Shown: positions 41,894 to 55,488, counted from the stretch's first letter. The stretch is DNA of 64,000 nucleotides from JBHOQX01 sp042408595 (GCA_042408595.1 JBHOQX010000114.1:1-64000); one strand, 5' to 3'. Translations and numbers: made by a program. Notes: generated from the letters alone by a model not told the origin.

Positions 41894-43852
41894 ATGGCGG
41901 CAGGAAGCACACAGACACAATCGCCAGGAATCTCACGGGCAGAAGTCGCCCGCACCCAATGGCTCACCGCGGAGCGGGGCCGGCAGCTTGGCCGGTCCGC
42001 GCTCGTCTTCCTGCTCGCCACACTGTTGCTGCTGGCGGCGAACGCCGCAGCGCTCGCCCTCCACCCCGGCGGCTACCGCGTCGCGATCGGCAACTACCGC
42101 GACGGTTTCTTCCTCAGGGGCGCCAACGTTCAGGAAGTCGCGCCGGATGGGCGCAGCTACCGCTGGACGACCTCCCGCAGCGAGCTTGTGCTCGGGCCGG
42201 TTGGCGCGGGCGTGCCAGCTTTGCTGACTCTGGAACTGGGCGGTCGACCCGAGGCAGGCGCGGCGCACCTACGGCTGGATGGCCGGCCCTGGGCCGCGTT
42301 CGCCGCGCCGACTCAGCCGCGCCACCTGCGGCTGCTGATCCCCGGGGGTTCGGCGGAACGCGCGTTGACGATTGAAAGCCAGCCCATGACGCTCCCCGGC
42401 GACAACCGGGCGCTCGGGGTCAAGATCGAGGGCTTCCGCGTCGACGTGCCGCGCGCCGCTGTCCCGCTGCCCGCGCCGGGGCAGCTCCTCGCCCAGCTCG
42501 TCATCCTGCTCGCCGCGCACCTCGCTGCGGCCCGGCTCGGCCTGGGCTGGCGCGGCCAGGCGCTCACGCTGGCGCTGCTGGCGCTCGGGCTGGCCGCCCT
42601 GCTCGCCGCGCTGCTGCTGCTGGCCTACGCCTACCTGCCGGCGCTGGCGGTCGCCGCCGTGGTGCTCGCCGCGCTCACCTGGCTCGGCCTGCCGTTCGCG
42701 GAGCGGCTGGCCTGGCTCGGCAGCCGGCACGAGGTCCGCATCCTGTGGGCGATCATGCTGCTCGCCTGCGCCATTCGGCTCGCTGGCGTGCTCTACCCGA
42801 CGTTCGACGGCCAGGATCTCGGGCGGAACGTCCGCCGGCAGCTCATGGCCGCGGCCGGGCAGATGTACATCATCGCCGGGTCGAGCGAGTTCGGCGATGG
42901 GCAGACGATCTACCCGACCGGTCCATACCTCTTCCTGATACCCGGCCTGCTGTTGACGCAACGGATCGGCGCGCTGATGGAGCTGGGGCTGGCGCTGCTC
43001 GACGGAACGACGGCGCTGCTCGTGGCGATGCTGGTGCGGCGCTTCGGCGGCGGGCGCGACGCGGCACGCTTCGGCGTGCTGCTGTTCCTCGGCAACATCG
43101 CCTCGTATGCGGCGCTGGTCTACGGGTTCGCGGCGCAGATCTTCGGCCAGTGGTTCACCGCGCCGATCGCGCTTGTGCTGCTCACTGCCGGCCCGCGCCC
43201 CGGCTTCCGCCGCTGGGCGCTCGCCATCCTGCTGCTGATGTTTGGCGTCTTCTCACACATCGGCGTGGCGATCCTCGGCATCACCTGGGTGGGATTCATG
43301 CTGCTGCTGGCCCTGCGCCGGCCGTATCCCGACCTGTGGAAGGCGATCGCGCTCTTCGCGGCGGCCTGCCTCGGCGCAGCATGGTTCATGTACCTGGACA
43401 TCGCCGCGCAGACGCTCAGCCACACCGGCGCAGTGGTCGGGCGCGAGGCAGGCGGGGCGCTGCTGCCGGGCGCCACACCGCTGCTCGCGCGCGGCTTTCG
43501 TCTGGCCTACAGCGATCTTGGCGTGGCGCTGTTGCCGTTCGGGCTGCTCCTGCTCTCCCGCTCGCTGTCACGCCGCGAACGACTGCCCGTCGTCCTCGCC
43601 ATGGTGCTCGCCGTGGTGCTGTATTTCCTGGTGGATATCACGCTCAAGCTTCAGGTGCGCTACTTCTACTTTGCGCTCCCGCTGGTGCTGGCGATCGTCG
43701 CGCTGCCGCTCGGGCGGCTGGCCGACCACGGGCGGGTGGGGCGCGCCGCCGCCTGGGCTGCTGCGCTGATCATCAGCCTCTCCGGCACAGCCCTGTGGCT
43801 CAGCACGGCTTTCGCCGACGGCAGTATCTCCATGACGCCGCTGACGCATTGA
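41894..43852 (+). CDS. Polytopic membrane protein, GT-C-like glycosyltransferase candidate
   Basis: A 652-residue integral membrane protein. One N-terminal helix (LVFLLATLLLLAANAAALAL) is followed by a beta-rich external domain (about 55-190: LHPGGYRVAIGNYRDGFFLRGA onward), then some 10-12 helices. The segment IRLAGVLYPTFDGQDLGRNVR after a helix, with an acidic residue in the first loop, recalls GT-C lipid-linked-sugar transferases, common in Chloroflexota, but the diagnostic motif is weak. Neither neighbour suggests a pathway. Start ATG 41894; ribosome site poor. Confidence 0.7.
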   Translation: MAAGSTQTQSPGISRAEVARTQWLTAERGRQLGRSALVFLLATLLLLAANAAALALHPGGYRVAIGNYRDGFFLRGANVQEVAPDGRSYRWTTSRSELVLGPVGAGVPALLTLELGGRPEAGAAHLRLDGRPWAAFAAPTQPRHLRLLIPGGSAERALTIESQPMTLPGDNRALGVKIEGFRVDVPRAAVPLPAPGQLLAQLVILLAAHLAAARLGLGWRGQALTLALLALGLAALLAALLLLAYAYLPALAVAAVVLAALTWLGLPFAERLAWLGSRHEVRILWAIMLLACAIRLAGVLYPTFDGQDLGRNVRRQLMAAAGQMYIIAGSSEFGDGQTIYPTGPYLFLIPGLLLTQRIGALMELGLALLDGTTALLVAMLVRRFGGGRDAARFGVLLFLGNIASYAALVYGFAAQIFGQWFTAPIALVLLTAGPRPGFRRWALAILLLMFGVFSHIGVAILGITWVGFMLLLALRRPYPDLWKAIALFAAACLGAAWFMYLDIAAQTLSHTGAVVGREAGGALLPGATPLLARGFRLAYSDLGVALLPFGLLLLSRSLSRRERLPVVLAMVLAVVLYFLVDITLKLQVRYFYFALPLVLAIVALPLGRLADHGRVGRAAAWAAALIISLSGTALWLSTAFADGSISMTPLTH

Positions 43853-44462
43853 TCGAATGATGCATGATGCACCAGCGTTAGGAAGTATGCCAGGACGTAC
43901 GTCGTGGAGCGGCTTCGCCCCTCCATACCTCCCCGCCGCGTCCGCCCTGAGAGATGAGCGCTCCAGGACCAGCGCCTGAGCTCCCGGTCTCCTTGACTCC
44001 CCGTCTCCCGCTTCCCGGTAATCATGTCATCGGCTCAGATTGCCACTCCCCAACGGCACGATTACATCCCCATCACAACCAGCCCGTGATCGCCTTCTGG
44101 CGCGTTCCCTGGCCTTGCGTCCGGCCCAGCGGTATGTTAACCTGACATCCCGGTGAGCGTTCACAACGGCCTGTCCGTTGTGGCAGAGCGCGCTCACACC
44201 GGAACCCCCGGTTAATCTGGCTGGCCGCAGCGCCGCGGCAGTTCGGGCCAGGAAGATGCCACCCACGCCAACGGAGCGAACGGGTCGCCACTAGGGCTGC
44301 GATCCTGGGGCAACCGTGCATAGCGTCGATTCCAGTGGACAGACGAGCGGCGATTGTAGGCCAGGACGGTAGGCAAGCGAACGCCACGCCCGTGGATCAA
44401 ACCGGCTGCTGGACACCGTGTCACCAACTGATTATCCATGGCTGAAGGGGGCCGCTGTGCCG
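43853..44462. other. 610-bp gene-free region
   Basis: From 43950 to 44020 the text is word-like spacer (CTCCCGGTCTCCTTGACTCC and similar). A nested inverted repeat lies at 44153-44197. Minus-strand open frames in 44073-44475 have no recognisable family and look like chance frames or a decayed remnant. No tRNA-like fold was seen. Confidence 0.55.
44153..44197. repeat. Nested inverted repeats
   Basis: An inner perfect 8-bp hairpin (CACAACGG at 44162-44169 with CCGTTGTG at 44175-44182) is enclosed by outer 7-bp arms GTGAGCG (44153-44159) and CGCTCAC (44191-44197). It may be a structured leader or a relic of a mobile element; nothing decides between them. Confidence 0.45.
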
Positions 44463-46469
44463 ATGTCATACCCACCCCTCCCGACGTTCGACGAAGCCGA
44501 GCTCGCCGCCCGGTTCGGCAGCAACCGCGAGGCGCTCAGCCGCTACCGGCTCCTCTCTGCGATCCTCGTGCAGGGCGTGCCCCAGCGCGAGGCCGCGGCC
44601 AACGCGGGCGTCTCCGAGCGCACCGCCCGCAATATTCTGCGCGCCTTCCGCCAGCGCGGGCTGGCCGCCTTGGCCGGGCCACGCCCCGCCGCCCGCCGCG
44701 CGATACCGCGCCGCTGGGAGCGGTTCGAGCCGGCGCTGGCCCAGGCCCTCGCCGCCGACCCGCAGGCGGGCGGCGACCGGCTCTGGCGGCGGGCCCAGGC
44801 CATGCTCGGCCCAGACGGGCCGGCGCTCAGCCGGCGCACCGCCTATCGCATCCTCAGCCGCCTGCGGGCCAGCACCATCGCTCGCGATGGGGCCGAGGAC
44901 CGCCTCGGCACCCTGCGCGCCGCCCTGACACTCTTGCCGGAGGACCCGCCGCTGACGCTCGGCACAAGCCTGCTGGCACAGGAACTCTTCCCCGAGACGG
45001 GCGACCCGCTCGTCCGCGGCACCATGCTTCAGCAGGCGCTGCGCGCCGCGCTGGACCGGCTACGCCCGGCGGGCGAGGTCTCCGCGATCGACCGCAACTG
45101 GTGGCCGTACCTGATCTGCACCGGCGAGTACGAGGCCGGCCAGGTCCGCGCCGACCTCCAGCGCGACCTGGCGCTCAGCGCCAGCACCTACAGCCGCGCC
45201 AAGCGCCAGGGGCTGCGGCAGATCGCGCAGGCGCTCCCCCGGATCGTGGCAGGCATGGCCGAGGCGCCGGCCACGCTCGCCAGCCAGCGGCTGCCGCGCA
45301 GCGCCGATTTTGTCGGCCGGCGCGAGGAGCAATCGTACTACGCATGGCGGCTCCAAACCGAGGGGATCGCTTGGCTGTGGGGCCCGCCTGGTAGCGGCAA
45401 GACCGCGCTCGCCGCCGAGCTTGCCGCCGAGGGCCGCCGCTACGGCCAGACCATCCTCTGGCACACCTGCCGCCCCGGCGCGGATGCAACCACGGCGGGG
45501 ATCGCCGCCGGGCTGCTTGTGGCCGCCGGGGTCGGCGCGGCGGGCAATTCGCCCCTGGAACGGCTCCATACGTTGTTGCTGGAGCGGGCAGCCGTCGTGA
45601 TCCTGGACAACACGCACATCGCCGGTGCCGAGGCGGCCCCGGTGATCGCCATGCTGACCGAGCTCGCACGGCAGCGGGCGGCGCGGGCGCTCGTCATCAG
45701 CCGGCAGCGCCCCCCGAACGATGACACCTGGCCGGCGCTGCCGGGGCTGTGCGAGGCCGAGGCGCGGCTGCTGTGGGCCGGCGCGCCCGCGCTGCCACCC
45801 GAGCAGTGGCGCGCGCTCTACAAGGCGACCGGCGGGCTACCTGCGCCGCTGCGACTGGTGGCCACGGCCCTCTGCCGGGCTGGCAGCCTGGCCCGCCCCG
45901 ATGACTGGCGCGCGACCGTGGCCGACTGGGCCGAGGGCGAGCTCTGGCGGCGGCTGGATGACAACCAGCAGCACGCGGCGGCGCTGGTGCGGGCGCTCGA
46001 AGGGCGTCCGTGGCTGCCACAGGCCGAGCTCGCGCTGCGAGCGCTCGACCTGGCCGAGGACGACCTGCGGCGGCTGTTCGACATGGGCCTTGCCTCCGCC
46101 GAAGGCGAGCGGATCGCGTTGCACCCGGCGCTGGCTGCCAGCGCCCACGGCCTGCTGGCGCGCGAACCGCACCTTGGCGACGTGCTTGCCGCCCTGGCCG
46201 GCACGATCGCCGACCATGCCGCCAGCGGCGGGGCGGCCCCGCCCGCCGCTATGCCGCCAGCGCCGCCCGCCGAGCCGCCCGCCGGCCTGGCGCTGCTTGT
46301 CCGGCTGCACGAGGCGCTGGCGCATAGCGCGGCCTATCTGGAGCGGCGCACCGCACGCGACAAGGATGCGCGCCGCCTGGCCGACGAACTGACGCTGCTC
46401 CGCGCCGCCCTACCCAGCCCGGCCGGCATGGCCGCCCGCCCACGCCGCGCCGCATCCGCCGCCCGGTAA
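44463..46469 (+). CDS. HTH-STAND ATPase regulator (NB-ARC-like)
   Basis: A 668-residue protein. Residues about 25-75 form a transposase-style helix-turn-helix (VQGVPQREAAANAGVSERTARNILRAF). A middle helical part (about 100-280) follows, then the FVGRREEQ entry motif and an NTPase with Walker A GPPGSGKTAL (about 307-316) and Walker B AAVVILDN. The C-terminus is helical without recognisable repeats. STAND proteins are signal-responsive switches; this one probably regulates transcription. I choose ATG 44463; GTG 44418 would add 15 residues. The ligand is unknown and neighbouring genes do not help. Confidence 0.8.
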   Translation: MSYPPLPTFDEAELAARFGSNREALSRYRLLSAILVQGVPQREAAANAGVSERTARNILRAFRQRGLAALAGPRPAARRAIPRRWERFEPALAQALAADPQAGGDRLWRRAQAMLGPDGPALSRRTAYRILSRLRASTIARDGAEDRLGTLRAALTLLPEDPPLTLGTSLLAQELFPETGDPLVRGTMLQQALRAALDRLRPAGEVSAIDRNWWPYLICTGEYEAGQVRADLQRDLALSASTYSRAKRQGLRQIAQALPRIVAGMAEAPATLASQRLPRSADFVGRREEQSYYAWRLQTEGIAWLWGPPGSGKTALAAELAAEGRRYGQTILWHTCRPGADATTAGIAAGLLVAAGVGAAGNSPLERLHTLLLERAAVVILDNTHIAGAEAAPVIAMLTELARQRAARALVISRQRPPNDDTWPALPGLCEAEARLLWAGAPALPPEQWRALYKATGGLPAPLRLVATALCRAGSLARPDDWRATVADWAEGELWRRLDDNQQHAAALVRALEGRPWLPQAELALRALDLAEDDLRRLFDMGLASAEGERIALHPALAASAHGLLAREPHLGDVLAALAGTIADHAASGGAAPPAAMPPAPPAEPPAGLALLVRLHEALAHSAAYLERRTARDKDARRLADELTLLRAALPSPAGMAARPRRAASAAR

Positions 46470-46491
46470 CGAACGGCCATGCTTGGTGGTG

Positions 46492-46500
46492 TGCTAGAAT
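46492..46500 (+). promoter_or_regulatory. Extended -10 promoter for the HAD gene
   Basis: TGC followed by TAGAAT (46495-46500) forms an extended -10 element 40 nt before the ATG at 46541. No clear -35 is present, as is tolerated for this promoter type. Confidence 0.45.
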
Positions 46501-46540
46501 GCCCGGCACGTACCGGCGTGTTTGAACGAACGGGCCTGCC

Positions 46541-47320
46541 ATGCACATCCCCGCCTTTGACGGCTACGTCTTCGACCTGGACGGCACGGTCTACCTGGGC
46601 GACACCCCGCTCCCCGGCGCGCCAGAGGCGCTGGCCGCGCTGCGCGCTGCCGGCCGGCGCGTCGTGTTTTTGTCGAACAACCCCACCAAAACCCGCGAGC
46701 AGTACGCGCGGAAGCTGAGCGGGATGGGTATCCCCGCCACGCCGGATGAGATCGTCAACTCCTCCCTGGCGATGGTGCGCTGGCTGCTGCGCGAGGCGCC
46801 CGGCAGCCGGGTCTTCGTCGTCGGCGAGCAGCCGCTGAAGGATGACCTGACTGCCGCCGGCTTCCGCCTGACCGAGCGCCCCGGCGAGATCGATGTCGTC
46901 ATCTCGTCCTTCGATCGCACCTTTACCTACCAGAAACTTCAGATCGCCTTCGACGCGATCCGCGCCGGGGCGCGCTTTGTGGCGACCAACCCCGACCGCT
47001 ACTGTCCGGTCCCGGGCGGCGGCGAGCCGGACTGCGCTGCGATGACCGCGGCGATCGAAGCCTGCACCGGCAGGCCAGTCGAGGTGGTCGTCGGCAAGCC
47101 CTCGCCGATAATGGTTGAGATCGTCGGGGAGCTGGTCGGGCTGCCGCTCGATCGCTGCTTGATGGTCGGCGACCGTCTGGGGACCGATATTGCGATGGGG
47201 AAAGCGGCCGGCATGGCGACCGCCCTGCCGCTCACGGGCGAAACGACCCACGAACTGCTGGCCGTCTCGGAGATCCAGCCGGACTATGTGTTAGAGGGGT
47301 TGATGGATCTGGTGGTATAA
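46541..47320 (+). CDS. HAD-IIA family phosphatase (NagD-like)
   Basis: A 259-residue HAD hydrolase of subclass IIA. Motif I is DLDGTVYLGD, motif II is FLSNNPTKT, motif III contains VVGKPSP and motif IV is MVGDRLGTDIAMGKAAGM. The cap between motifs II and III is of the NagD/p-nitrophenylphosphatase type. It removes phosphate from small organic phosphates such as nucleotides or sugar phosphates; the true substrate is unknown. Its gene converges on the act operon across 122 bp. Confidence 0.92.
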   Translation: MHIPAFDGYVFDLDGTVYLGDTPLPGAPEALAALRAAGRRVVFLSNNPTKTREQYARKLSGMGIPATPDEIVNSSLAMVRWLLREAPGSRVFVVGEQPLKDDLTAAGFRLTERPGEIDVVISSFDRTFTYQKLQIAFDAIRAGARFVATNPDRYCPVPGGGEPDCAAMTAAIEACTGRPVEVVVGKPSPIMVEIVGELVGLPLDRCLMVGDRLGTDIAMGKAAGMATALPLTGETTHELLAVSEIQPDYVLEGLMDLVV

Positions 47321-47325
47321 CGGCG

Positions 47326-47424
47326 TGTCTGCAACGCTTCCGACAGGGGGTTGGGGGCTCGAGCACTCGGCAGATATCCTGCGCCGCCGGCGAACAACGG
47401 CGTGGGCGGAGTTACCCCGCCCAC
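47326..47424. repeat. Repeat element with TGTCTGCAACG end in a convergent gap
   Basis: It begins TGTCTGCAACG (47326-47336), shared with 20705 and 62846, and ends in the hairpin GTGGGCGG (47402-47409) / CCGCCCAC (47417-47424). GGGCGGAGTTACCCCGCC at 47404-47421 differs by one base from 39707-39724. Lying between two convergent stops, it may act as a bidirectional terminator. Confidence 0.45.
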
Positions 47425-47442
47425 ACCTGCACGTGCTGGCGG

Positions 47443-48702
47443 CTATCGCGCACCACCGCGTTGCGGCGCCACCGTGTTCCAGCTCACCTCGCGCTCATCG
47501 ACCGGAAAATCCTTCTGATAGAGCGGCATGCGGTTGTCGTTGACGGCAAAAACCGGCGCGCGTTTGAAGCTCCAGGCCATCGCGCCGATGAACAGCCCGC
47601 CCATCCCCACCAGCGCCGCGACATCCTCCCAGTGGAGCGTAATCGCGCCCGGGCTGAACGCCGGCACGATCTTCCAGTAGATATCGATCGCCCGCATCAC
47701 CAGCAAGAACAGCGCGATCAGCAGCATCGTACGAATCATCCGATTGGTGCGGCGCGACAGCAGCAAGAAGAACGGGACGATGAACTGGAACAGGATGATA
47801 GCGTAAGCGACATACTCCCAGCCGCCGGTTGTGCGGGCCAGATAGTACGTAATCTCCTCCGGAAGGTTGCCCAGGAAGATGATGAAGTACTGCGCGAAAT
47901 TCGTGTAGGCCCAGAGAATGACAAAGGCGAAGAGCAGCTTACCGAAATCGTGGATGCGATTGGGCGTCGCCACTTCCGAGAACGGCGGCGCGGCACGGAG
48001 AAACCAGAGCGCCAGCACCATCAGGCACAGTGCCGTGATCCCGCAGCCGACCAGGTAGATCACCCCGTAGATCGTCGAGAACCAGTGCGCCTCTAGCGAC
48101 ATGCCCCAATCGAACGAGAAGAAGGTGAGCGCCAAACAATAGAGCACCAGCCCCGGACCGCTGACCATGCGTATCCAGCGGCCATACTTCGGGTCGCCCG
48201 TCCGATCCTGCGCCAGTGACCAGCGCCGCAGCAGCACCGCCAGCCCGATCCAGAGGGCGAAGTAGAGCCCCTGCCGAATGATAAAGAACGGCACGTTCAG
48301 ATACGGCTGCTTGAAGGCGATGATCGGGTCGTACTGCGCGCTGCCGGGCGTGACAACCTCCGGCCGCGCCCATTCGTACAGCACCGGCAGGCCAGCCAGC
48401 AGCGGGATGGTCAGCGCACCGAGCAGCGCCACCGTCAGCGCCGATGCCTCCAGCGGCCGGAGCGCGAGCAACCCCCAGCGCCCGCCGGTGAGATACTGCA
48501 ACAGCAACGCTGCGAGCGGGCCGAGCGCGTACTGCGCCCAGTGCATATAGCCGAACAGGTACGAGCGGAAAAATTGGGTTGTGTCCGGTTCGATCAGCAG
48601 GGAGACTCCCAGGGCGACCATCCCCAGGATGCCGATGATGAACGCGATGCGCTGCAGGCGATCGACGCGCGCGCGCAGTTGTGCTGTCGTCTCAACGGCC
48701 AT
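47443..48702 (-). CDS. actF: Alternative complex III subunit ActF (quinol-interacting membrane subunit)
   Basis: A 419-residue integral membrane protein with about ten helices, related to ActC/NrfD-type subunits. Seen are RIAFIIGILGMVALGVSLL, FGYMHWAQYALGPLAALLLQYLTGG, the VLYEWARPEVV loop, ALTFFSFDWGMSLEAHWFSTIYG and a cytoplasmic tail. In alternative complex III it helps form the quinol site and the proposed proton path. It is the last act gene here; no actG-like gene follows. A 162-bp spacer with a GATTGCAGAT word (48756-48765) separates it from actE. Confidence 0.93.
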   Translation of the reverse strand: MAVETTAQLRARVDRLQRIAFIIGILGMVALGVSLLIEPDTTQFFRSYLFGYMHWAQYALGPLAALLLQYLTGGRWGLLALRPLEASALTVALLGALTIPLLAGLPVLYEWARPEVVTPGSAQYDPIIAFKQPYLNVPFFIIRQGLYFALWIGLAVLLRRWSLAQDRTGDPKYGRWIRMVSGPGLVLYCLALTFFSFDWGMSLEAHWFSTIYGVIYLVGCGITALCLMVLALWFLRAAPPFSEVATPNRIHDFGKLLFAFVILWAYTNFAQYFIIFLGNLPEEITYYLARTTGGWEYVAYAIILFQFIVPFFLLLSRRTNRMIRTMLLIALFLLVMRAIDIYWKIVPAFSPGAITLHWEDVAALVGMGGLFIGAMAWSFKRAPVFAVNDNRMPLYQKDFPVDEREVSWNTVAPQRGGAR

Positions 48703-48755
48703 AGGTTCCGGCGGCCCGGCGCGTCACCCGCGTTGCCGCCTCTCCTTTCTGGTGC

Positions 48756-48765
48756 GATTGCAGAT
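48756..48765. repeat. GATTGCAGAT spacer word
   Basis: The decamer GATTGCAGAT lies in the gap between actE and actF and recurs inside the spacer between actA and actB (54630). It is part of the word-like spacer family described in the findings. Confidence 0.4.
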
Positions 48766-48864
48766 CGTAGCTTGCAGCTTAAGCAGACCGCCTCTCACGC
48801 ACGGGTCATGCGTGTCTGGCAGCATACGACGAACCTCGCGTCCGTAGCCTCTCCACAAAGCGCG

Positions 48865-49527
48865 CTAGGGTGCCGGCGTGGCCGGCAGCTCCGGCTGATT
48901 CGGCTGCACCGTCCCCGGCGGGCGCGGCGTCGGGTTCGGCACCTCGGTTGGGTTCGCCACGACACCCTGCGGCGGGTTCTTCTGCAATTCGCGGATGTAC
49001 GCCACCACCGCCCAGCGCTGCTCTGGCGTAAGCTGGAAGTTCTGCGGATACATCTGGCCCTTGCCGTAGGTGATCACATTGAACAGGTACCCATCGGGCG
49101 CGGTGCGCAGCCGCTGGAGATACATGGAAGCGGGCGGCGGACGGAAGTAACTCGCCGCGACCGCTCCCTTCGCATCGCCATTGACACCGTGGCAGGTGGC
49201 GCATACGATGGTGAAGCGCTCCTTGCCGATCGCCAGCAACTCCGGCGTGACCGGGAGCGGGTTGGTCGCCAGGAACTGGTCGCCGTTCTTCCCGGTGGTG
49301 ACCGCCGGGTCGAGATTGGCGTTCCGCGCGACGATGTTCGGGTCGATCGGGCGCGCTGCGGCCTTATCCGGGAACAGGTCGCTTTCCGAATACGGAACCT
49401 GCTTCGGTTGATCGTACATGTCGAGGTGACATGCCGCGATCAGCAGGACACAGCCGAGCAGCAGGCCGAGCCGCGCAATCTGTCCCAGCGACCCTCTCCG
49501 GGCAGCACGTTCAGGCATGATCTGCAT
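48865..49527 (-). CDS. actE: Alternative complex III subunit ActE (monoheme cytochrome c lipoprotein)
   Basis: A 220-residue lipoprotein. The signal peptide ends in the lipobox LIAAC. One heme-binding motif CATCH lies near residue 110 (IVCATCHGVNGDAKGAVA), and the likely distal Met is in GKGQMYPQNFQL. It carries electrons from the pentaheme ActA towards the terminal acceptor on the outer face. The C-terminal tail is Pro/Thr-rich. ATG 49527 (AGGG upstream) is used; ATG 49518 is possible. Confidence 0.94.
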   Translation of the reverse strand: MQIMPERAARRGSLGQIARLGLLLGCVLLIAACHLDMYDQPKQVPYSESDLFPDKAAARPIDPNIVARNANLDPAVTTGKNGDQFLATNPLPVTPELLAIGKERFTIVCATCHGVNGDAKGAVAASYFRPPPASMYLQRLRTAPDGYLFNVITYGKGQMYPQNFQLTPEQRWAVVAYIRELQKNPPQGVVANPTEVPNPTPRPPGTVQPNQPELPATPAP

Positions 49528-49535
49528 CCCTGCCT

Positions 49536-50105
49536 CTAGTTCTCAACTTCGCTCACCGCCTTCGGGTGCAGGCTCTCAAGGAACTGCCTGGTGCCCCTCC
49601 GGTCAAATTTCGGGTCGGTCGCTTCAATCGCCAGGAAGAAGGCATCCCGCGAGGCGCGTTCGAAGTTCGGCACATTGAACATCGGATGGTACGGCCGGGG
49701 CAGCCCGTTCATCACGACCATCGCGATCGCGGTCGTGAACGCCGAAAACAGGATCGTCATCTCGAAGAAGATCGGAATCGAGGTCTGCCAGTTGAAATAC
49801 GACCGCCCGTTGATCAGGATCGGGTAATCGATGATCGTCGCGTACCAGATCATGAGAATCCCCAGGCCGAGGCCGGTCAGGCCACCGACCAGCACCACCC
49901 ATGGCAGCTTCGTCCCCTTAAACCCAACCGCTTCATCCAACCCTTCGATCGGGAACGGCGAGTAGGCGTCCATTCGGGTATAGCCCGCGGCGTGGGCCTG
50001 GCGGGCCGCCTCCAGCAGCGCCTCGGAATCGCCAAACTCCGCTGCAAGGCCGTAGAGCGTCGGCAGTTCGGGCGCTGCCGCGCCGCGTCGCTGTAGTGCT
50101 CGCAT
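49536..50105 (-). CDS. actD: Alternative complex III subunit ActD
   Basis: A 189-residue DUF3341-type subunit. An N-terminal cytoplasmic part (TLYGLAAEFGDSEALLEAARQAHAAGYTRMDAYSPFPIEGL) is followed by two membrane helices (WVVLVGGLTGLGLGILMIWY and IFFEMTILFSAFTTAIAMVV) and a conserved tail GLPRPYHPMFNVPNFERAS. It is a scaffold subunit without cofactors. It lies 4 bp after actC and 8 bp before actE. Confidence 0.95.
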   Translation of the reverse strand: MRALQRRGAAAPELPTLYGLAAEFGDSEALLEAARQAHAAGYTRMDAYSPFPIEGLDEAVGFKGTKLPWVVLVGGLTGLGLGILMIWYATIIDYPILINGRSYFNWQTSIPIFFEMTILFSAFTTAIAMVVMNGLPRPYHPMFNVPNFERASRDAFFLAIEATDPKFDRRGTRQFLESLHPKAVSEVEN

Positions 50106-50109
50106 CGCC

Positions 50110-51576
<1,467 letters not shown>

Positions 51577-51633
51577 ACGCTACTCCGTCTAGGGTGCGCC
51601 GGGGCATCCGCGCGGCAGACGCCCGGTGCGCCA

Positions 51634-54609
<2,976 letters not shown>

Positions 54610-54629
54610 TGCCTGCCTTGCGCGTATGC

Positions 54630-54655
54630 GATTGCAGATGCCAGATTGCCGATGC
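54630..54655. repeat. Imperfect direct repeat in the actA-actB spacer
   Basis: Within the 56-bp gap the words GATTGCAGATGCC and AGATTGCCGATGC follow each other, an imperfect tandem. Similar words occur at 48756 and inside the XdhBC gene near 36322. Confidence 0.5.
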
Positions 54656-54665
54656 GGACCGCTCG

Positions 54666-55367
54666 CTACCGGTGACAGATCGCGCAGTTCGTCAGTTGGT
54701 TCGCGCCGCGGATCCGGTATTGATCGACGAGCTGCGCGCCAAGCTGCGCCTGGTTCGCCGGCGGCACATAGTTCGGGTTGAACACCTGGTCCTTCGGTCG
54801 GACGTACTGCTCCGGGTGGCGATGGCAGCCAAGGCACCAGGACATGTAGAGCGGCTGGACCTTGTAGACGCCGCCGACCGGCCCCTTGGACGGGTCTTCG
54901 TTGTACCCCATCGTGCCGATCGGGCCATGGCATGTCGTGCAGCCGACCCCCTTGGCGATGTGGCTCTGATGGTTGAAATAGACGAACTGGGGCAGATCGT
55001 GCACCTTGTTCCACTGGATGGGAACGCCCGTCGCCCAGCTCTGGCGCACCGGTGCGAGCTTGGCGCTATCCGTCCGGATCACCGAGTGGCACGTCATGCA
55101 GGTCTCGGTGGCGGGGATGTTGGCATACGACGATTGATCGATCCGACTGTGGCAGTAGCGGCAGTCGATCTTGACGTTGCCCACATGGAGCGCATGGCTG
55201 AACGGCACCGGCTGCGGAATCGGCCCGAAGGTCGGCCCGACCTGGCGCGCCCAGTTCGACAGGGTGAGGAACCAGATCAGCCAGAACAGCATGCCGATCG
55301 ACACGAAGAGGCCGGCGGCGCTCAGCCAGACGATCGTGTTGGCGCGCCGGGGGAAGATTTGCGCCAT
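54666..55367 (-). CDS. actA: Alternative complex III subunit ActA (pentaheme cytochrome c)
   Basis: A 233-residue cytochrome c anchored by one N-terminal helix (IVWLSAAGLFVSIGMLFWLIWFL). Five CxxCH heme motifs are visible in order: CRYCH, CMTCH, CTTCH, CLGCH and CAICH, with distal His candidates such as FSHALHVG and FNHQSH. It accepts electrons from the ActB clusters and passes them to ActE or a soluble carrier. It is the first gene of the act operon, behind a good promoter. Confidence 0.96.
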   Translation of the reverse strand: MAQIFPRRANTIVWLSAAGLFVSIGMLFWLIWFLTLSNWARQVGPTFGPIPQPVPFSHALHVGNVKIDCRYCHSRIDQSSYANIPATETCMTCHSVIRTDSAKLAPVRQSWATGVPIQWNKVHDLPQFVYFNHQSHIAKGVGCTTCHGPIGTMGYNEDPSKGPVGGVYKVQPLYMSWCLGCHRHPEQYVRPKDQVFNPNYVPPANQAQLGAQLVDQYRIRGANQLTNCAICHR

Positions 55368-55488
55368 AGAACATCTTTCTAGCTCGAAAACGGGCGCGAT
55401 ACCCGGTAGCCCGCGGACGGCGCAGAGCCGGTAGCTGCTTCAGTAGCATCGGGAGATGCCGCGCCCGGTTGGGGGTATGGCCGCTCCG

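Noticed and set aside
44073..44475. Overlapping minus-strand frames of 79-104 residues in the gap before the STAND gene
   Set aside because: No recognisable motif, no good ribosome site and mutual overlap; at most a decayed remnant.
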